From Eremophila alpestris peregrina (taxonomy: Eukaryota > Chordata > Aves > Passeriformes > Alaudidae), in NCBI GenBank assembly GCA_009792885.1, contig WMCF01000029.1:3303324-3367323 (forward strand): a DNA stretch of 64,000 nucleotides, in the 5' to 3' direction. The notes beneath the pieces are model-generated. The model saw nothing but the letters and a program-made list of their open reading frames with translations. It ran no database searches and was not told where the DNA came from. Shown one piece after another: positions 47,801 to 57,500 of the stretch; within the stretch, counting starts at the first letter, position 1, and each line of letters starts with the position of its first letter. The translations under genes and the position numbers were made by a program.

Positions 47801-50655
47801 AGTTTACTCTGTGTGTTACTTTATTCTGTGTTCAGTACACCTTGCAGAGAGTCCTGAGCTCTGGGTGCTTTTTAGGAAGATTCCTTAAGAGGAATGTGAA
47901 TTGTTAGTCAGCCAACCAACACATTTTACCACAACCAGAAGTATAAACAGAGGCTTCCTGAGATAGGAGAATAGCAAAGCTCTGCTTAAGAAAAGCCCTG
48001 TGACACTCTGGTTTGTGTGCAGGACTAGTAGAGAATACAGAGTATCACCTTCATCTGTACTCATTCACTACACTTGAAATGTGTTGTGTGTTACCCTCTG
48101 GGACATGGGAGCTGCTGATGTGTGTATTGAAGTTTAACTGCCTAATTGTATTAAAGTGGGTTAGAGTTGCATCATGCCATATAATGACTTCAAGTGACTG
48201 GATACCCATTTAAAATTGCTTTCTTCAAGGTGGACTGGATGAGGCTCTGTACAATGTCATAGCCATGGCACGGGAACAAGAGATCCCCTTTGTGTTTGCC
48301 CTTGGGCGCAAGGCTCTGGGCCGCTGTGTCAACAAGCTGGTCCCTGTCAGTGTGGTGGGAATCTTCAACTACTCAGGGGCTGAGGTGAGTAATTCCTGTC
48401 ACATGAGTAAACAATTGATTTGGCACACCTTTGATAATAACCCTGATCTCTATATTATGGTGTCTTTTCTTTGAAATTCAGTTGTTATGGTACTGAGACT
48501 GTGCAGAAACGCTTTGGTCACAACATCTCATTGTAGCTTTTAAATAGATTTTAACTGTAGTGTGAAATTCTCTGCAAGGCTTAAGAATGTAAGAAAAACA
48601 GTATCCTAAAGTATGTCCACCTCCTCAAAGCTGCATAAACCTGGAGTAGTGCTTTTATTATTTAATACAGAGAGGAACTAATTCTTCAAGTTAATCTTGA
48701 GGCTTATATGTGGTGTACCTTGGACTGAAAGGAGTAATGTGAAGTGCAAACTATTAGTCAGAATTACTGCTGATAAAAGTGCCTTTGTGCTTAGGATCTG
48801 TTTAATAAGCTGGTGTCCCTGACTGAAGAGGCCAGGAAAGCCTACAGGGACATGGTGGCTGCAATGGAACAGGAGCAGGCAGAAGAAGCCTTGAAGAATG
48901 TCAAGAAGGCCCCACATCACATGGGTCACTCTCGTAACCCCTCTGCAGCAAGTGCTATCTCCTTCTGTAGTGTTATTTCTGAACCCATATCTGAGGTCAA
49001 TGAGAAAGAATATGGTAAGTGGGTTAAAGCTTACCTTGGTAAATAGAAGCTGGGGTTTTCCAAATGCTGTTTGTTGTGAAATGGAGCTAAAGATGCAATC
49101 CTTCTTCCTAATTTACAGTATTCTACAATATCCGGGGGTAAGAAAAGATCAGTTAGTCTTCAGTAATTTAATGAGTATTTTTTCCTCAGAACTATATAGA
49201 AAATAATAATTTCTAATCCTCAGAAGTGTTACAGGTATCTAACATCAGTGGAGGTGACTTCTCCAGTTTTATTGAACTGTTTTAAAACTGGTAGCTCAGA
49301 ATTGATCATAAGACTGAGGAAGAATTGATGACAGCAGGAACTAAAATATGAGGTCTCTGAAGAGATGTACACATGTAGCTTAAATTTTTCAACTTGAGAT
49401 GGGAGTGAATGATTCTTCTGTGAACAGAAGGCAAGCTCATTTATCCAGTTGCTTAAGCCCAGATAAAAAGGAGTTTAAAAGGATGGACTGCTTGTTAGAA
49501 GTCAAAAGCCTTTTTCTTTTTTTTTTTTTTTTGTCTGAGAGTGAATTAAAGAGAATGCTGCCTTTTTAGTGTTTTTTTTTTTTTTTGCGGTATCTTGAAT
49601 TCATTTCAGGAGTCAAATATTTCCTAAGGAATCCTTAAATGAATGACTTAAGATTGTGGCAATTTTCTTCTAATTTATACTTGGGAGTAACCTCTTTGAT
49701 ACTCTTGGTGCTACATTTACACAGGAAACTAAGTGGCACAAACTTTCAACTTTGTAATGTCTGCCTTGGGGTACTGTAAAAACCCAAAGTAATTCACAGC
49801 TTTTTCCCCTGTCTTGCCTCTTCCATTCTTCCTCTTTTTTCTGGCAGAAATTTTTCTAGAAAGCATAGAATAATATTTTTAGATCATTTTGCTATTTAGG
49901 CTGTTATTGCATGCTCAGGAGAAATATTTTTATATACAAGGAATTAATGTTTCCTACTTAAACTTCTTTCAAAATTTGTAGAAACAAACTGGAGAAACAT
50001 GGTGGAAACATCTGATGGGCTGGAGACCTCTGAAAATGAGAGAGAATTTGTGTGCAAGGCTGCAGTACCTGAAAAAGCTGGCAATGGCCAAATGGAAAAA
50101 ACCACTCTTAATAAACAACCACCTCTGGCTACAACTGGCACTACCTCAGCAACAAATCACGGAAAATCCACCCCAGGTGACAAAGATGAGGTGAAACCAG
50201 ATGACAATCTGGAATGGGCCTCACAGCAGAGTACAGAAACAGGATCCCTGGATGGCAGCTGCAGAGACCTTCTGAATTCCTCCATGACCAGTACCACCAG
50301 TACTCTTGTGCCAGGAATGCTGGAAGAGGAGGAGGAGGAGGAAGATGATGATGATGAGGATTATACCCATGAACCCATTTCTGTAGAAGTTCAGCTTAAT
50401 AGCAGAATTGAATCTTGGGTTTCAGAGACCCAGAGAACTATGGAGACACTGCAGCTCGGGAAGACCCTGAGTGGTGCTGAAGAAGACAATGCAGAACAAA
50501 GTGAAGAGGAAGAGCTGGAGGCTTCAGAGCAGGCTGATGCCATCACTGATGGGGAGGAATGGATAAATGATAAGCATGCAAGTAACACTCAGCATAAACC
50601 CACCATCTGCAGTTCTCTGAACAAAGAGCACACAGATTCCATCTACATGCCGTAA
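26785..50655 (+). CDS. SECISBP2L: SECIS-binding protein 2-like
   Basis: Eighteen exons splice into one frame of 1096 residues plus stop, close to the roughly 1100 residues of the human protein and collinear with it. SECISBP2L is the paralogue of SBP2. It binds the SECIS stem-loop in selenoprotein mRNA 3' UTRs, although its activity in selenocysteine insertion is reported as weaker or context-dependent. Seen in order: a conserved N-terminal region found in the long vertebrate proteins (residues 7-175); a basic and Ser-rich linker; the Lys-rich SECIS-incorporation region (about 430-620, exons 10-13); a helical lead-in followed by the L7Ae-type RNA-binding domain (about 717-815, exons 15-17); and an acidic C-terminal tail (exon 18). 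All introns used are GT-AG. The start is chosen by homology and its good Kozak context. The C-terminus is shorter than the human one. Confidence 0.97.
26926..26950 (+). repeat. ACGGC pentanucleotide tandem repeat
   Basis: Five perfect ACGGC copies inside the CpG island, 124 nt into SECISBP2L intron 1. Confidence 0.85.
26987..27030 (+). repeat. 22-bp tandem duplication
   Basis: Two adjacent copies of a 22-bp GC-rich unit beginning gcgccgggaccggcc, in the CpG island within SECISBP2L intron 1. The copies look identical. Confidence 0.8.
33671..33812 (+). mobile_element. TguSINE1-like SINE (tRNA-Ile head, CR1 tail)
   Basis: The first about 75 nt resemble tRNA-Ile. There is an A box (tgctcagttgg, 33680-33690), an AAT anticodon triplet at 33706-33708, and a B box (ggttcagtcc, 33723-33732). 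The sequence then runs through gggccattcact into a CR1-type 3' tail (gagctggactcatgatcctcg and following). This head-tail join is the arrangement of the passerine TguSINE1 family, which is mobilised by CR1 machinery. The tail shows several differences from a CR1 end and fades near 33812, so this is a diverged, old copy. The acceptor stem does not pair, so it is not a working tRNA gene. Confidence 0.85.
34304..34453 (-). mobile_element. CR1 LINE fragment (3' end)
   Basis: The + strand shows the reverse complement of a bird CR1 3' end: tagaatcagactgtcctgc, then a stretch containing aacccctgccatgggcaggg, then caggctgctcaaagccccatc and a segment ending gggatgaggcatcc. The order and wording match avian CR1. 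It is a 5'-truncated, diverged copy with no coding capacity, about 500 bp after the SINE. Confidence 0.88.
34473..34492 (+). repeat. Short (ATCT/GTCT)n microsatellite
   Basis: Four to five imperfect tetranucleotide units directly downstream of the CR1 fragment. Confidence 0.5.
35878..36056 (+). CDS. SECISBP2L: SECISBP2L coding exon 2
   Basis: Residues 7-65 and two bases of Arg66 (Asn-Val-Lys-Leu-Ser-Ala-Glu-Val to Glu-Asn-Gln-Ser-Asn), the conserved N-terminal region of long SBP2-type proteins. Confidence 0.96.
36606..36930 (+). CDS. SECISBP2L: SECISBP2L coding exon 3
   Basis: Residues 66-174 (Arg-Gln-Phe-Pro-Leu-Tyr to Val-Ile-Gln-Lys). The stretch is rich in Pro, Tyr and Phe in its first half and Ser/Arg-rich at its end, is well conserved with human, and has no named fold. 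The donor is AAA|gtaagt. Confidence 0.96.
37049..37184 (+). CDS. SECISBP2L: SECISBP2L coding exon 4
   Basis: Residues 175-219 and one base of Asp220 (Gln-Gln-Gln-Leu-Gln-Met-His-Ile-Lys to Ala-Ser-Gln-Gln-Thr). The exon begins CAACAGCAG, so downstream CAG trinucleotides could act as tandem alternative acceptors. The first AG gives the same length as human. Confidence 0.95.
37573..37802 (+). CDS. SECISBP2L: SECISBP2L coding exon 5
   Basis: Residues 220-296 (Asp-Phe-Pro-Ser-Asp-Ile-Ala to Cys-Ala-Met-Asn). It has an Arg/Lys-rich patch (Lys-Gly-Arg-Arg-Arg-Arg) and a conserved acidic Asp-Ile-Asp-Ser-Asp-Ser-Gly-Tyr segment. It is distinctly GC-richer than its introns. Confidence 0.95.
37893..37917 (+). 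CDS. SECISBP2L: SECISBP2L coding exon 6 (25-nt microexon)
   Basis: A 25-nt exon encoding Val-Val-Glu-Pro-Ser-Ile-Asn-Thr plus one base. It is needed for phase: exon 5 ends on a codon boundary and exon 7 starts with two bases of a codon. It aligns with an eight-residue segment of the human protein. Flanks are ttttcag and gtaagc. Only 90 nt separate it from exon 5. Confidence 0.85.
38660..38775 (+). CDS. SECISBP2L: SECISBP2L coding exon 7
   Basis: Residues 305-343 (Thr-Gly-Ile-Gly-Trp-Thr-Asn to Arg-Asn-Asn-Pro-Gln). It contains the conserved Gln-Lys-Lys-Pro-Trp and Phe-Ser-Arg-Gly-Gly-Arg-Gln motifs. Confidence 0.95.
40554..40685 (+). CDS. SECISBP2L: SECISBP2L coding exon 8
   Basis: Residues 344-387 (Ser-Gly-Phe-Arg-Cys-Arg to Pro-Leu-Tyr-Phe-Glu), a basic Ser/Arg linker ending in the conserved Leu-Tyr-Phe-Glu before an acidic segment. 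Phase 0 at both ends. The middle is one of the least conserved coding parts. Confidence 0.95.
41216..41299 (+). CDS. SECISBP2L: SECISBP2L coding exon 9
   Basis: Residues 388-415 (Asp-Glu-Asp-Glu-Phe-Pro-Glu-Leu to Ser-Pro-Lys-Val). The Glu-Phe-Pro-Glu-Leu core also recurs in other RNA-associated proteins. The stop of the exon before gtaagt is clear. Confidence 0.94.
42101..42268 (+). CDS. SECISBP2L: SECISBP2L coding exon 10
   Basis: Residues 416-471 (Leu-Asp-Asp-Leu-Pro-Glu-Asn to Lys-Lys-Leu-Gln), nearly identical to human. The Lys/Ala-rich stretch Lys-Arg-Ala-Lys-Ser-Gln-Lys-Lys-Lys opens the SECIS-incorporation region. Confidence 0.96.
42410..42551 (+). CDS. SECISBP2L: SECISBP2L coding exon 11
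   Basis: Residues 472-518 and one base of Val519 (Glu-Ala-Leu-Ser-Lys-Ala-Ala to Leu-Ser-Tyr-Thr). It includes the conserved Pro-Val-Gln-Leu-Asp-Leu-Gly-Asp-Met-Leu-Ala-Ala-Leu-Glu segment of the SECIS-incorporation region. Confidence 0.96.
43010..43940 (-). mobile_element. Eroded CR1/L3-like LINE remnant in SECISBP2L intron 11
   Basis: Read on the + strand, a long series of short blocks appears in the same order as the reverse complement of vertebrate CR1-family LINEs. These include caatgaattc near 43056, cattttctgtacctt, ttaaattagcttttttaata, agtccatcattatgcac, and a block near 43670 matching the region encoding the end of the reverse transcriptase. A final block, gtgagagacccctta, is followed by a partner of the tttctgaaaatcc segment. 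No open frame survives. The copy is much older than the 34.3-kb CR1 fragment, and its exact edges are uncertain. Confidence 0.7.
44144..44313 (+). CDS. SECISBP2L: SECISBP2L coding exon 12
   Basis: Residues 519-575 (Val-Gly-Ser-Ala-Ala-Pro-Phe-His to Ala-Leu-Lys-Lys). It carries the very basic Lys-Arg-Gly-Lys-Glu-Arg-Glu-Ile-Ala-Lys-Leu-Lys-Arg-Pro segment of the SECIS-incorporation region. Confidence 0.96.
45378..45510 (+). CDS. SECISBP2L: SECISBP2L coding exon 13
   Basis: Residues 576-619 and one base of Glu620 (Ile-Ile-Leu-Lys-Glu-Arg-Glu-Glu-Lys-Lys to Leu-Ala-Ser-Gln-Glu). The charged helix at its start is shared with SBP2. The donor gttggt is weak but is fixed by phase. Confidence 0.93.
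46494..46656 (+). CDS. SECISBP2L: SECISBP2L coding exon 14
   Basis: Residues 620-673 and two bases of Glu674 (Glu-Thr-Gly-Leu-Ser-Met to Ser-Lys-Arg-Phe-Arg). It is Ser/Pro-rich, almost identical to human, and links the SECIS-incorporation region to the RNA-binding domain. Confidence 0.96.
47352..47572 (+). CDS. SECISBP2L: SECISBP2L coding exon 15
   Basis: Residues 674-747 (Glu-Tyr-Cys-Asn-Gln-Val to Ile-Gln-Ser-Lys). It holds the helical lead-in (Lys-Glu-Ile-Asp-Glu-Cys-Val) and the first half of the L7Ae domain, including the basic Arg-Ala-Lys-Ala-Arg-Arg-Arg and the strand Cys-Val-Ile-Ile-Ser-Pro. Confidence 0.97.
48230..48384 (+). CDS. SECISBP2L: SECISBP2L coding exon 16
   Basis: Residues 748-799 (Gly-Gly-Leu-Asp-Glu-Ala-Leu to Tyr-Ser-Gly-Ala-Glu), the core of the L7Ae kink-turn-binding domain, including Pro-Phe-Val-Phe-Ala-Leu-Gly-Arg-Lys-Ala-Leu-Gly. 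The exon is strongly conserved. Confidence 0.97.
48795..49014 (+). CDS. SECISBP2L: SECISBP2L coding exon 17
   Basis: Residues 800-872 and one base of Glu873 (Asp-Leu-Phe-Asn-Lys-Leu-Val to Asn-Glu-Lys-Glu-Tyr). It ends the L7Ae domain, then gives a long charged helix and the conserved Ser-rich Ile-Ser-Phe-Cys-Ser-Val-Ile-Ser-Glu motif. Confidence 0.96.
49982..50655 (+). CDS. SECISBP2L: SECISBP2L terminal coding exon 18
   Basis: Residues 873-1096 and TAA (Glu-Thr-Asn-Trp-Arg-Asn to Asp-Ser-Ile-Tyr-Met-Pro). It is a low-complexity C-terminal tail with an uninterrupted run of about 12 acidic residues encoded by GAG/GAA then GAT repeats (about 50325-50360), followed by the conserved Tyr-Thr-His-Glu-Pro-Ile-Ser-Val-Glu. 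The last residues differ from human and stop a few codons earlier. Confidence 0.96.
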
Positions 50656-53600
50656 AAATAAGCAGGAACTCAGGAACTTTCTAGAAATTATATTAATACT
50701 AACTGTTGTAAAGGTTGCAGCCATTATTCCGTATGCTTCATCTCAACATTTTGCACTGTTAAACATTTAATACGTGTATTTAATTCACAACAATATTTTT
50801 GTAGCTGTCTGTTACTTTTTTGATTTGAAAACTAGCTTAGCTCTTAATCAGTATTGATTTCCCAGATTAGAAACTGTGTGGAAAAGTTGTCAGTAAGCAT
50901 TCATTTGATCTTTTGTAAAAGGAAACATCCTGTAACTGACCGGTTGTAAGCTAAATTCTTTCAAGTTGTGACTCTTAAGCTTATTTTCAAACAGGTAACA
51001 CATGAACACTGACAAATGACCAACAATTCATGTTGGTGGTATGGTTATACTAGGCCTGTCAGTGTGCTTGGCCATGACTTTCTAGTTCTATCTAGAAATA
51101 AAAGGAAAATTTTGATTCTCTTTCATGAAAAGCTAGAAAAAGCCATTTGCAATCTTAATGAGAATTAAATAATGGAGAAATTGTGTGTGATTCTTATGCT
51201 AAGATGGATGCAGCTTTTTAGTTCATCTTGGTGAATGCATCATTAAAAAGCTGCTGATAGCTGAGATGGTTACAATAAGCTATAATAACTTTGATTCCAG
51301 AAAAACTTTAAACCAGAGGGATGTAATTAATGTTTTGCAGGTTTTCTTTACAAGGTAGAAATATTGCATTAAAAAAAAGCCAGGAAAGAAAACAAAAATT
51401 CCCCATTCTCTCTGCAGTTGCTGTCTGCCAAACCACACTAAGTGACTCATTAACCATAATCCCTATTCAGGGCTTTTAGTAAACTGATGACTTCCTCTCT
51501 CTCCTGTCACTTACCTCAGGAATGCTGTTTTGCATATTGTATTCTGCATAACACTGCAAAAAGCAAGAATAATCCTTTAACAGCAAGTGTGAATGATGTG
51601 GTGGCTCTCTGCATTCACTGCATGCTGTGATCTTGGCCAGGATGTATCTTAAGAACTCCTGCTGAAAACGTGACCTCTTTGTCTCTTCTTGCAGTTGTAA
51701 CAGCTTTAGGAGTTGACCTCTGGATAGAGAAGAAAGTAGTTATTCCAGGAAATGAGGAAGTGCCCTGTAGTTTGGGGAGGTATTTCAGTGCTGTAGAGGT
51801 AAAAAAACCCACAAATGTGCCCTCCCTGAAACACATCTGTTGCTAAAGAATTGTTCGATGTTCTGTTCCAAATGAAGTGAAATGCAATAACTGATAAGGA
51901 GTTTGTTTGAGTGAGGATGGAGTGTGTCTAAACCCTGCAGTCAGGAGTCTGTTTTCCATCTTTGTCTGGGATTGGCAAGGGATACACTGAAACTGCCAGC
52001 AGCAGGAGCTTCACTACAGGAGTAGCCAAAGAGTAACTCACGTGAATAACACTTTCATAGCAAACATGTTTCTTTTAATGTCACTTGTTTTTCTTGATCA
52101 CTTGTATCAAAGTGCATGAAAAGCCTCCGGGCAGGCTGAAAACCACGGGAAACTGAAGTTAGCTGAGATGGATGTTCAGTCCACACTTAGGAACATGGGA
52201 CCAATGTTTATAGCAGTAGTGATGCTGGTGTTTTAAGTTGCACTGGGAAAGTAAGACTCCGGGTTTAGAAGTCATCTAGCCCTGGGTTTTTGGATGCTAA
52301 TGAGAATAATAGAAACTGTGTATTATGTAAATAATGCTTTGGTAGCTGTAGGCATAGCAAATGCTATGTAGATAAGCAGTGTAGAGCTGCTAGGACTGGC
52401 TGTTCTGTCACGTTCTTAGCTCCTTAGGTAACCTGCCTAGTGTTAGAACAGGCATTTCATAGGAAAACAAAGACTAAGGAATGATGCCTCCTGAATGTTA
52501 AACCTTTTACTGTCCCTGTGGCAGATTTCTACTGTCTGGATGTTTTCAGAGTTTTTGCTTTAGGACATGACAGGTGTTTGAACTGCTGACAAGCAAAACT
52601 CGCCCTTGGATGTGTAAGCACATCTCGGCACAGGTGAGATCTGTGCATGCACTGAGGGCAAAACTTTGCCAGAACATCAAAAAACAAAGGTGTTTGTAGT
52701 TTTTCCTTTTGCTTTTTCAGTGCCAGTGATTCAAATAACTTTTGATCTTGAAGTATTAACATCAAAGGCTCATCTTTTTATATGTCTTTTCTGAACTTGG
52801 ACTGTCATTTTAAAATTTTCTGATATTTATATCAAAGAAGTCTTGTAATACTCAGCCCGCTATTTAACTGCAATTTTGCTACAAGTTTAATAGAGTTCTT
52901 GAAAGTGATACAGCACTTACAATTATCTCTCAATTTGCCAGCAAATAAGGAACTAGTCTCTTTTTAAAATGTGGCAGATCACCCTTAGGGGAGCAAACTG
53001 AAACTGAGTAAAGAAAACTGGGTTTAGTGCTTCCTTTTTGATAAGCTGGGAATAAGCAATAACTGTAAGAATGAAATTGCAATTCCTTTGGGAGTGATCC
53101 ATTTGCATCTGAAATTAGGGAAGTTCCTTGCCACTTGAAGCACTTAAGGAGAGTATCTCACTGTGGTAATTTTGGTTCTATTATCAACAGAATTTAAGAA
53201 GAAAGCATAAAAATGTTCTACAATACCATGATTTTTTTAAAAAGTAGTTGAATTTCTATTTCAGTGTAAAAGTGTGCAGTTTATACAGGTTGTTACTGTC
53301 CCCATGAAAAGATGTTTCTGTAGTTATAGGTGTATAGATATTTTTGTTGTGAAAATAATTATTCGGGAAACAAATCTACTTTTCTTAAGGCATTGTTTAT
53401 AGAAATGATTTCACCACATACTTTATCTGGTAAAATCAAAAATAATGTATCTGTGGTAGGGGTAGGGATCTTAAAATCTCATAGAGGTGGCTGTGTATAC
53501 AACCTATTTATATAAATACTCTTAAGTATCTCTGTCAATAATAAAACATGGATTACTAATCTGTAAAAGGGAAAAATTCTGAAGCACTTCTGTCCTTAGT

Positions 53601-54515
53601 TGGATGAAGTAGCAATGTCTGATTAAGGCTGAGGCCCTGATCCTGCTCACACATACTTCAGAGTGTTAGTGCCACTGGCTTCAATTGGTGGCCTGTTTAT
53701 CTGCTTAAGCTGTGTGCAGGCTGTTGTAGGATTGGAGCTAAACAGTGACAGAGAGTATTGACCTGTGTTTTAAAAATTCATTATAGAAAATGTTCAGTAA
53801 TGCACTTGTTGGTGTTCTTCTGGTAAAGCTAAGAGGTGTCTTTATTGGGTGGGTGGGAGCTTACACAATGTGGTTCTGTCCAGTTCTTTAACACAAGCTT
53901 AAATTTTAATAATGTTACTTTAAATATGTATGTAAAAAAGTATTATTGTTTGAAAAGCTGCTGTTGCTGAAACTGTCATTAAGTATTTCTTGTGAAGTTG
54001 TGCCAACTAATGAAACAGTTGAGCTGATTTCAGTGTCAGCCATTGAAAAATCAGACATGGCAATTTGTTAAGAGAACAAAACCCAGCAGAAACAAGCCAT
54101 AGAAACCAGGAACAGGGGGTTTCTACTCACCCTGCCACACACAAGGAAACATGAGAATGTCAAACCCAAAACTTCTTCATCAATGAATGGTAATGCTGAA
54201 AGTAGAAACCCAGTTGGCACAGCCCATGTTCTAAATGTTCATAAATAGTTCATATAATTTACTTTTTAAATAGATTCTAATATGGAAAGCTGTTTAATCT
54301 TTAATGTCTTAAAATTTATAGTAATACTTAGGTTAAAGCAGTAGAAAAAACAATTATAAAATACAATATGAAGGGGTTTGTTCCATTTCTTTTTTGCTGT
54401 ATGAAGGATAACTGTTCTGTCTACCGTACTTTTTGGAGTAATAACAGCTTTTTTGCACTATGTAAATACTAGTGGGGGTTCTTCCATAACTAATAAAAAT
54501 GATTGTAGAAATTGA
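50656..54515 (+). other. SECISBP2L: SECISBP2L 3' UTR
   Basis: About 3.9 kb of AT-rich non-coding sequence follows the stop without any competing gene, a length fitting the long 3' UTR of the human gene. AATAAA hexamers at 51097 and 53540 may give shorter isoforms. The hexamer at 54492 has the best context and lies where base composition changes abruptly from AT-rich to GC-rich. Confidence 0.65.
54492..54497 (+). terminator. SECISBP2L: Candidate distal SECISBP2L polyadenylation signal AATAAA
   Basis: Canonical hexamer followed about 25 nt later by a T/G-rich element (tttattgctgtttgttctc). It marks the boundary between AT-rich transcript-like sequence and GC-richer intergenic DNA. Confidence 0.65.
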
Positions 54516-57500
54516 TGGCTTTTATTGCTGTTTGTTCTCGACCCTTTAATGCTGAGTTATTGGCAAGGGCAGCTCTGATGCCGCAGGTGCTGGGCCAGGT
54601 CTGTGTCACCCTGCGGCCACAGGGTGGAGGAGCTGCGTGCTGGCACCCGGGTGACACCCGTGCAGGGAGCTGAGCCCCTCGGCGAGTGGCTGAAGCGATG
54701 AGCAGAGGGCTTCTCACGTGGGTCCCAGCGCTCTGGTGTCACCACTCTGTCACTGACCAGAAAAATACTAGATAGAAAAACCCAGCCTTCTTCAGAGACC
54801 CTGGCACTGAAGCAGGTGCAGAATACTGAGTTGGGAATGATGTTTCACTTAAGAGGAAATGAGCAAGGAGAAGCACAGGTGCCTCCAAAAGCTGGCATTT
54901 CTCTCAAACTCTGCTGGATGAGAATTTCAGTTAACCTGCCCCTCTTGGTGGAGTGATGCATGAAGTTACCTTTGGAAGGTAACATGAAGTTCTCTGCACG
55001 TTGTCCCCACTTTGACTGCTCACACCTCTGTGGCAGTAACTGTGACCTGTAACAGTGTCATTAACTGGTTTTGCAACTCCCACCTGTGAAAATATTTGTA
55101 GCAATTCAAGAAGGGTAAAGTTTTGTCCTGTATTCTGATGTTTCTATTTATGTACCTTAACTTCCCGTTTCAGTTCTGCTATTGCAGAACTTCTGGTGGA
55201 GGTGCTCCTGTTACAAACCTCAGGTGGAGGTTCGTTGAGGCTGCAGTCAGAATTACTCCTCCTCTCTGGGTTCAGCCTCTGTCTTCTCACCCTGATAGGA
55301 GATTTGGAAAGTACAAAAAAGGTGGGTGGAACAGTGTGACCTGTGCTATGGAAATGACAAAAAATTAGTTACCCTCATATCTTTACAAACTGAATTTTTT
55401 TTTCTCCCTCTTCATTTCTTCACCATTTAAGAAACACTAACATTGAGCAAATTTCCTTGCCTCTGGTGAGTTTTTAAAGGGTGCTTTGCACTTTGGCACA
55501 TACCAAAAAAAGCACCACAAGAATTGCTCCAGCTAAATTCCTTCAGGCAGTATTGGCCCTGCCTGCACTCCCACAGCAGCCTGTCTGTAGGGATAGGGCT
55601 GGAATTTTCTGAATCTCTTGTGTCCATAATGTGTGGAAAGACTCCTGTCAGTCAAACTGCATCAAGCAAAAATGATAGTTCCTTGGACTTGCTCTTAGAT
55701 TTTTGGGATCATTGTGAATAAACACAGGGCTTTATTAACTATTTTTGTTGTTGTTGTTTATTGGTGTAGGGGTTTTTTAAAGCACCTCTGGGCAAAACCA
55801 ACCCACCCCACAGGAGCTGATGCCAGCTGCAGGCTGTTCATGAGTGAGCAGATGAGGGGAAGCTGAGCTGGGATGCACTTCCTGGCCCCAGCTGCAGCCC
55901 TGGTGTGCTCCCAGCTGTTAGGGGAGTTTTCCAGGGAGCCTGGGGAGCTCCCACAGGATGCAGATGTGTGTGGGGTGTCTGGGCACCATGAGAATGCCCA
56001 GCTCTCTCCTGTGGTGTTTTCCTGGGTTACAGCCTTAGTGAGTAGTGAGGAAGTTAATGATCATGTAATGCTGGTAACAGACTTGTTCTGCAAAGGGCAA
56101 TGGGCATAAAATAAACTGCATGTCCCACCTGTGTGGTCCTTGGCTTCCCCTGGAGGCTGCAGCAGCACTGCTCACACCCAAAGCACTTCAGTCTGTGTTT
56201 GCAGGGAAAGTTAATGTGTGCCCACACCAAATTTAAAACAACTGCGTGCTTCTGTAAGGCTTTGGACTGCTGTAGTAGGGTTTCATTTCTTTCAGAGTTA
56301 TAAAGCAACAGTAAGTGTTGTCACTCAAAACACTTGGAGGTTCTGTACAGTTTTCAAAAAAATTGTAGTGAAAGTTTTCATGTTAAACGGCATCTCTCAG
56401 GGGAAAGAACCCTAAATGTATGTTCAGAGCATTGAACTCCTTAGAATGCTTTTCCTGCAAGGGAAGACTGTGTTTTCAGATGGATTCTGCCCAAGAGTGC
56501 TGTTTCAAGCTCTTGGGGACTTCCTGTCTGCAGCTGAGATGGTAAGTGTCCCTTCTGCTATTGATTGTCTTGAGGAACAGGTAAGCACTGGAGAGGTGAG
56601 GATGTTTGGGAAAAAAAAAAGAAGCAGCAGAGCTCTTGGGAAGTTTTCCTTATGGAGGAATGTTGACTGTAGGGGAAGAGAGCAAATTAACAAAAAGAAG
56701 TGATTGGAAATGCCCCCGTGTGGAGGTTTATTTTCTGATTTCCCCAAGTTAAAAGCAATCATCCATAGAAGAGGAAGATGCTGAACAAGGGTACTTCAGT
56801 GTTTCCTTGGGTTTCCTCTGCACACCTAAGGAGACACTGGAAGAAGTTCAACCCTGTTGTAGGACTTATTTTTTAATATGGGCTAATGGATTGCCCTACA
56901 AAAATACAGCTTTAAAGATAATTGCAGGAAAGGATGGTTCCCTGCCTGCGACCACAAGGATACCAAGCCCTGTGATGCCACTAAAGCCTGACTGCTCCCA
57001 ACTTCCTTTGGAGCTGACAGTAGTTTGGTGATGCTGTTGCTGGAACTTGTTTCATGTGGTGGGTAATTCTGCTGAGAGGAAGTTTTAGGCTACTTTAGGC
57101 TGAAATTTGTCCTGCTGTGGGCTGTGCTCAGAGCTGGATCCAGTCACTAGACTCTTCATCTGCTCTTACTTTGAAGACTCTGTGGTACACCAGATACCAG
57201 GTGATGCTGGGTTTTGCTCATGGGCACTTGGCCTCCTTGCAAGCAGTGCTGAAGGAGCCCAGCAAGTGCTGCTGAATGTGTTTGGGCTCTCAGTCTGCAG
57301 ATCATTTCAGAAAGCAGTGGTTAGGGCAGTGTGGTGTTTTCTGATAGGTTGCAGCAGCTCTCACTCACTTCTGTTTTGGGTATGTCCTTGCTGAATGTGC
57401 AGAGGTTGGCACCATCCACCTTGGAGGTGGGACAGCTGTGGCACAGGTCCCCCATGCTGTGCTCTCCTCCCATGTTCAGCTCTCACCTGTTTCTCTTTGA

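Larger units (their letters stand above)
44314..49981 (+). other. SECISBP2L: SECISBP2L introns 12-17
   Basis: Six introns of about 0.4-1.1 kb between the L7Ae-domain exons. Intron 17 contains two long T tracts (about 49517-49532 and 49571-49586). No nested gene or recognisable mobile element was seen. Confidence 0.6.

Noticed and set aside
50656..54515. SECIS element or selenoprotein signal in the SECISBP2L 3' UTR
   Set aside because: The gene product binds SECIS elements but is not itself a selenoprotein, and no in-frame coding TGA or convincing SECIS core was seen.
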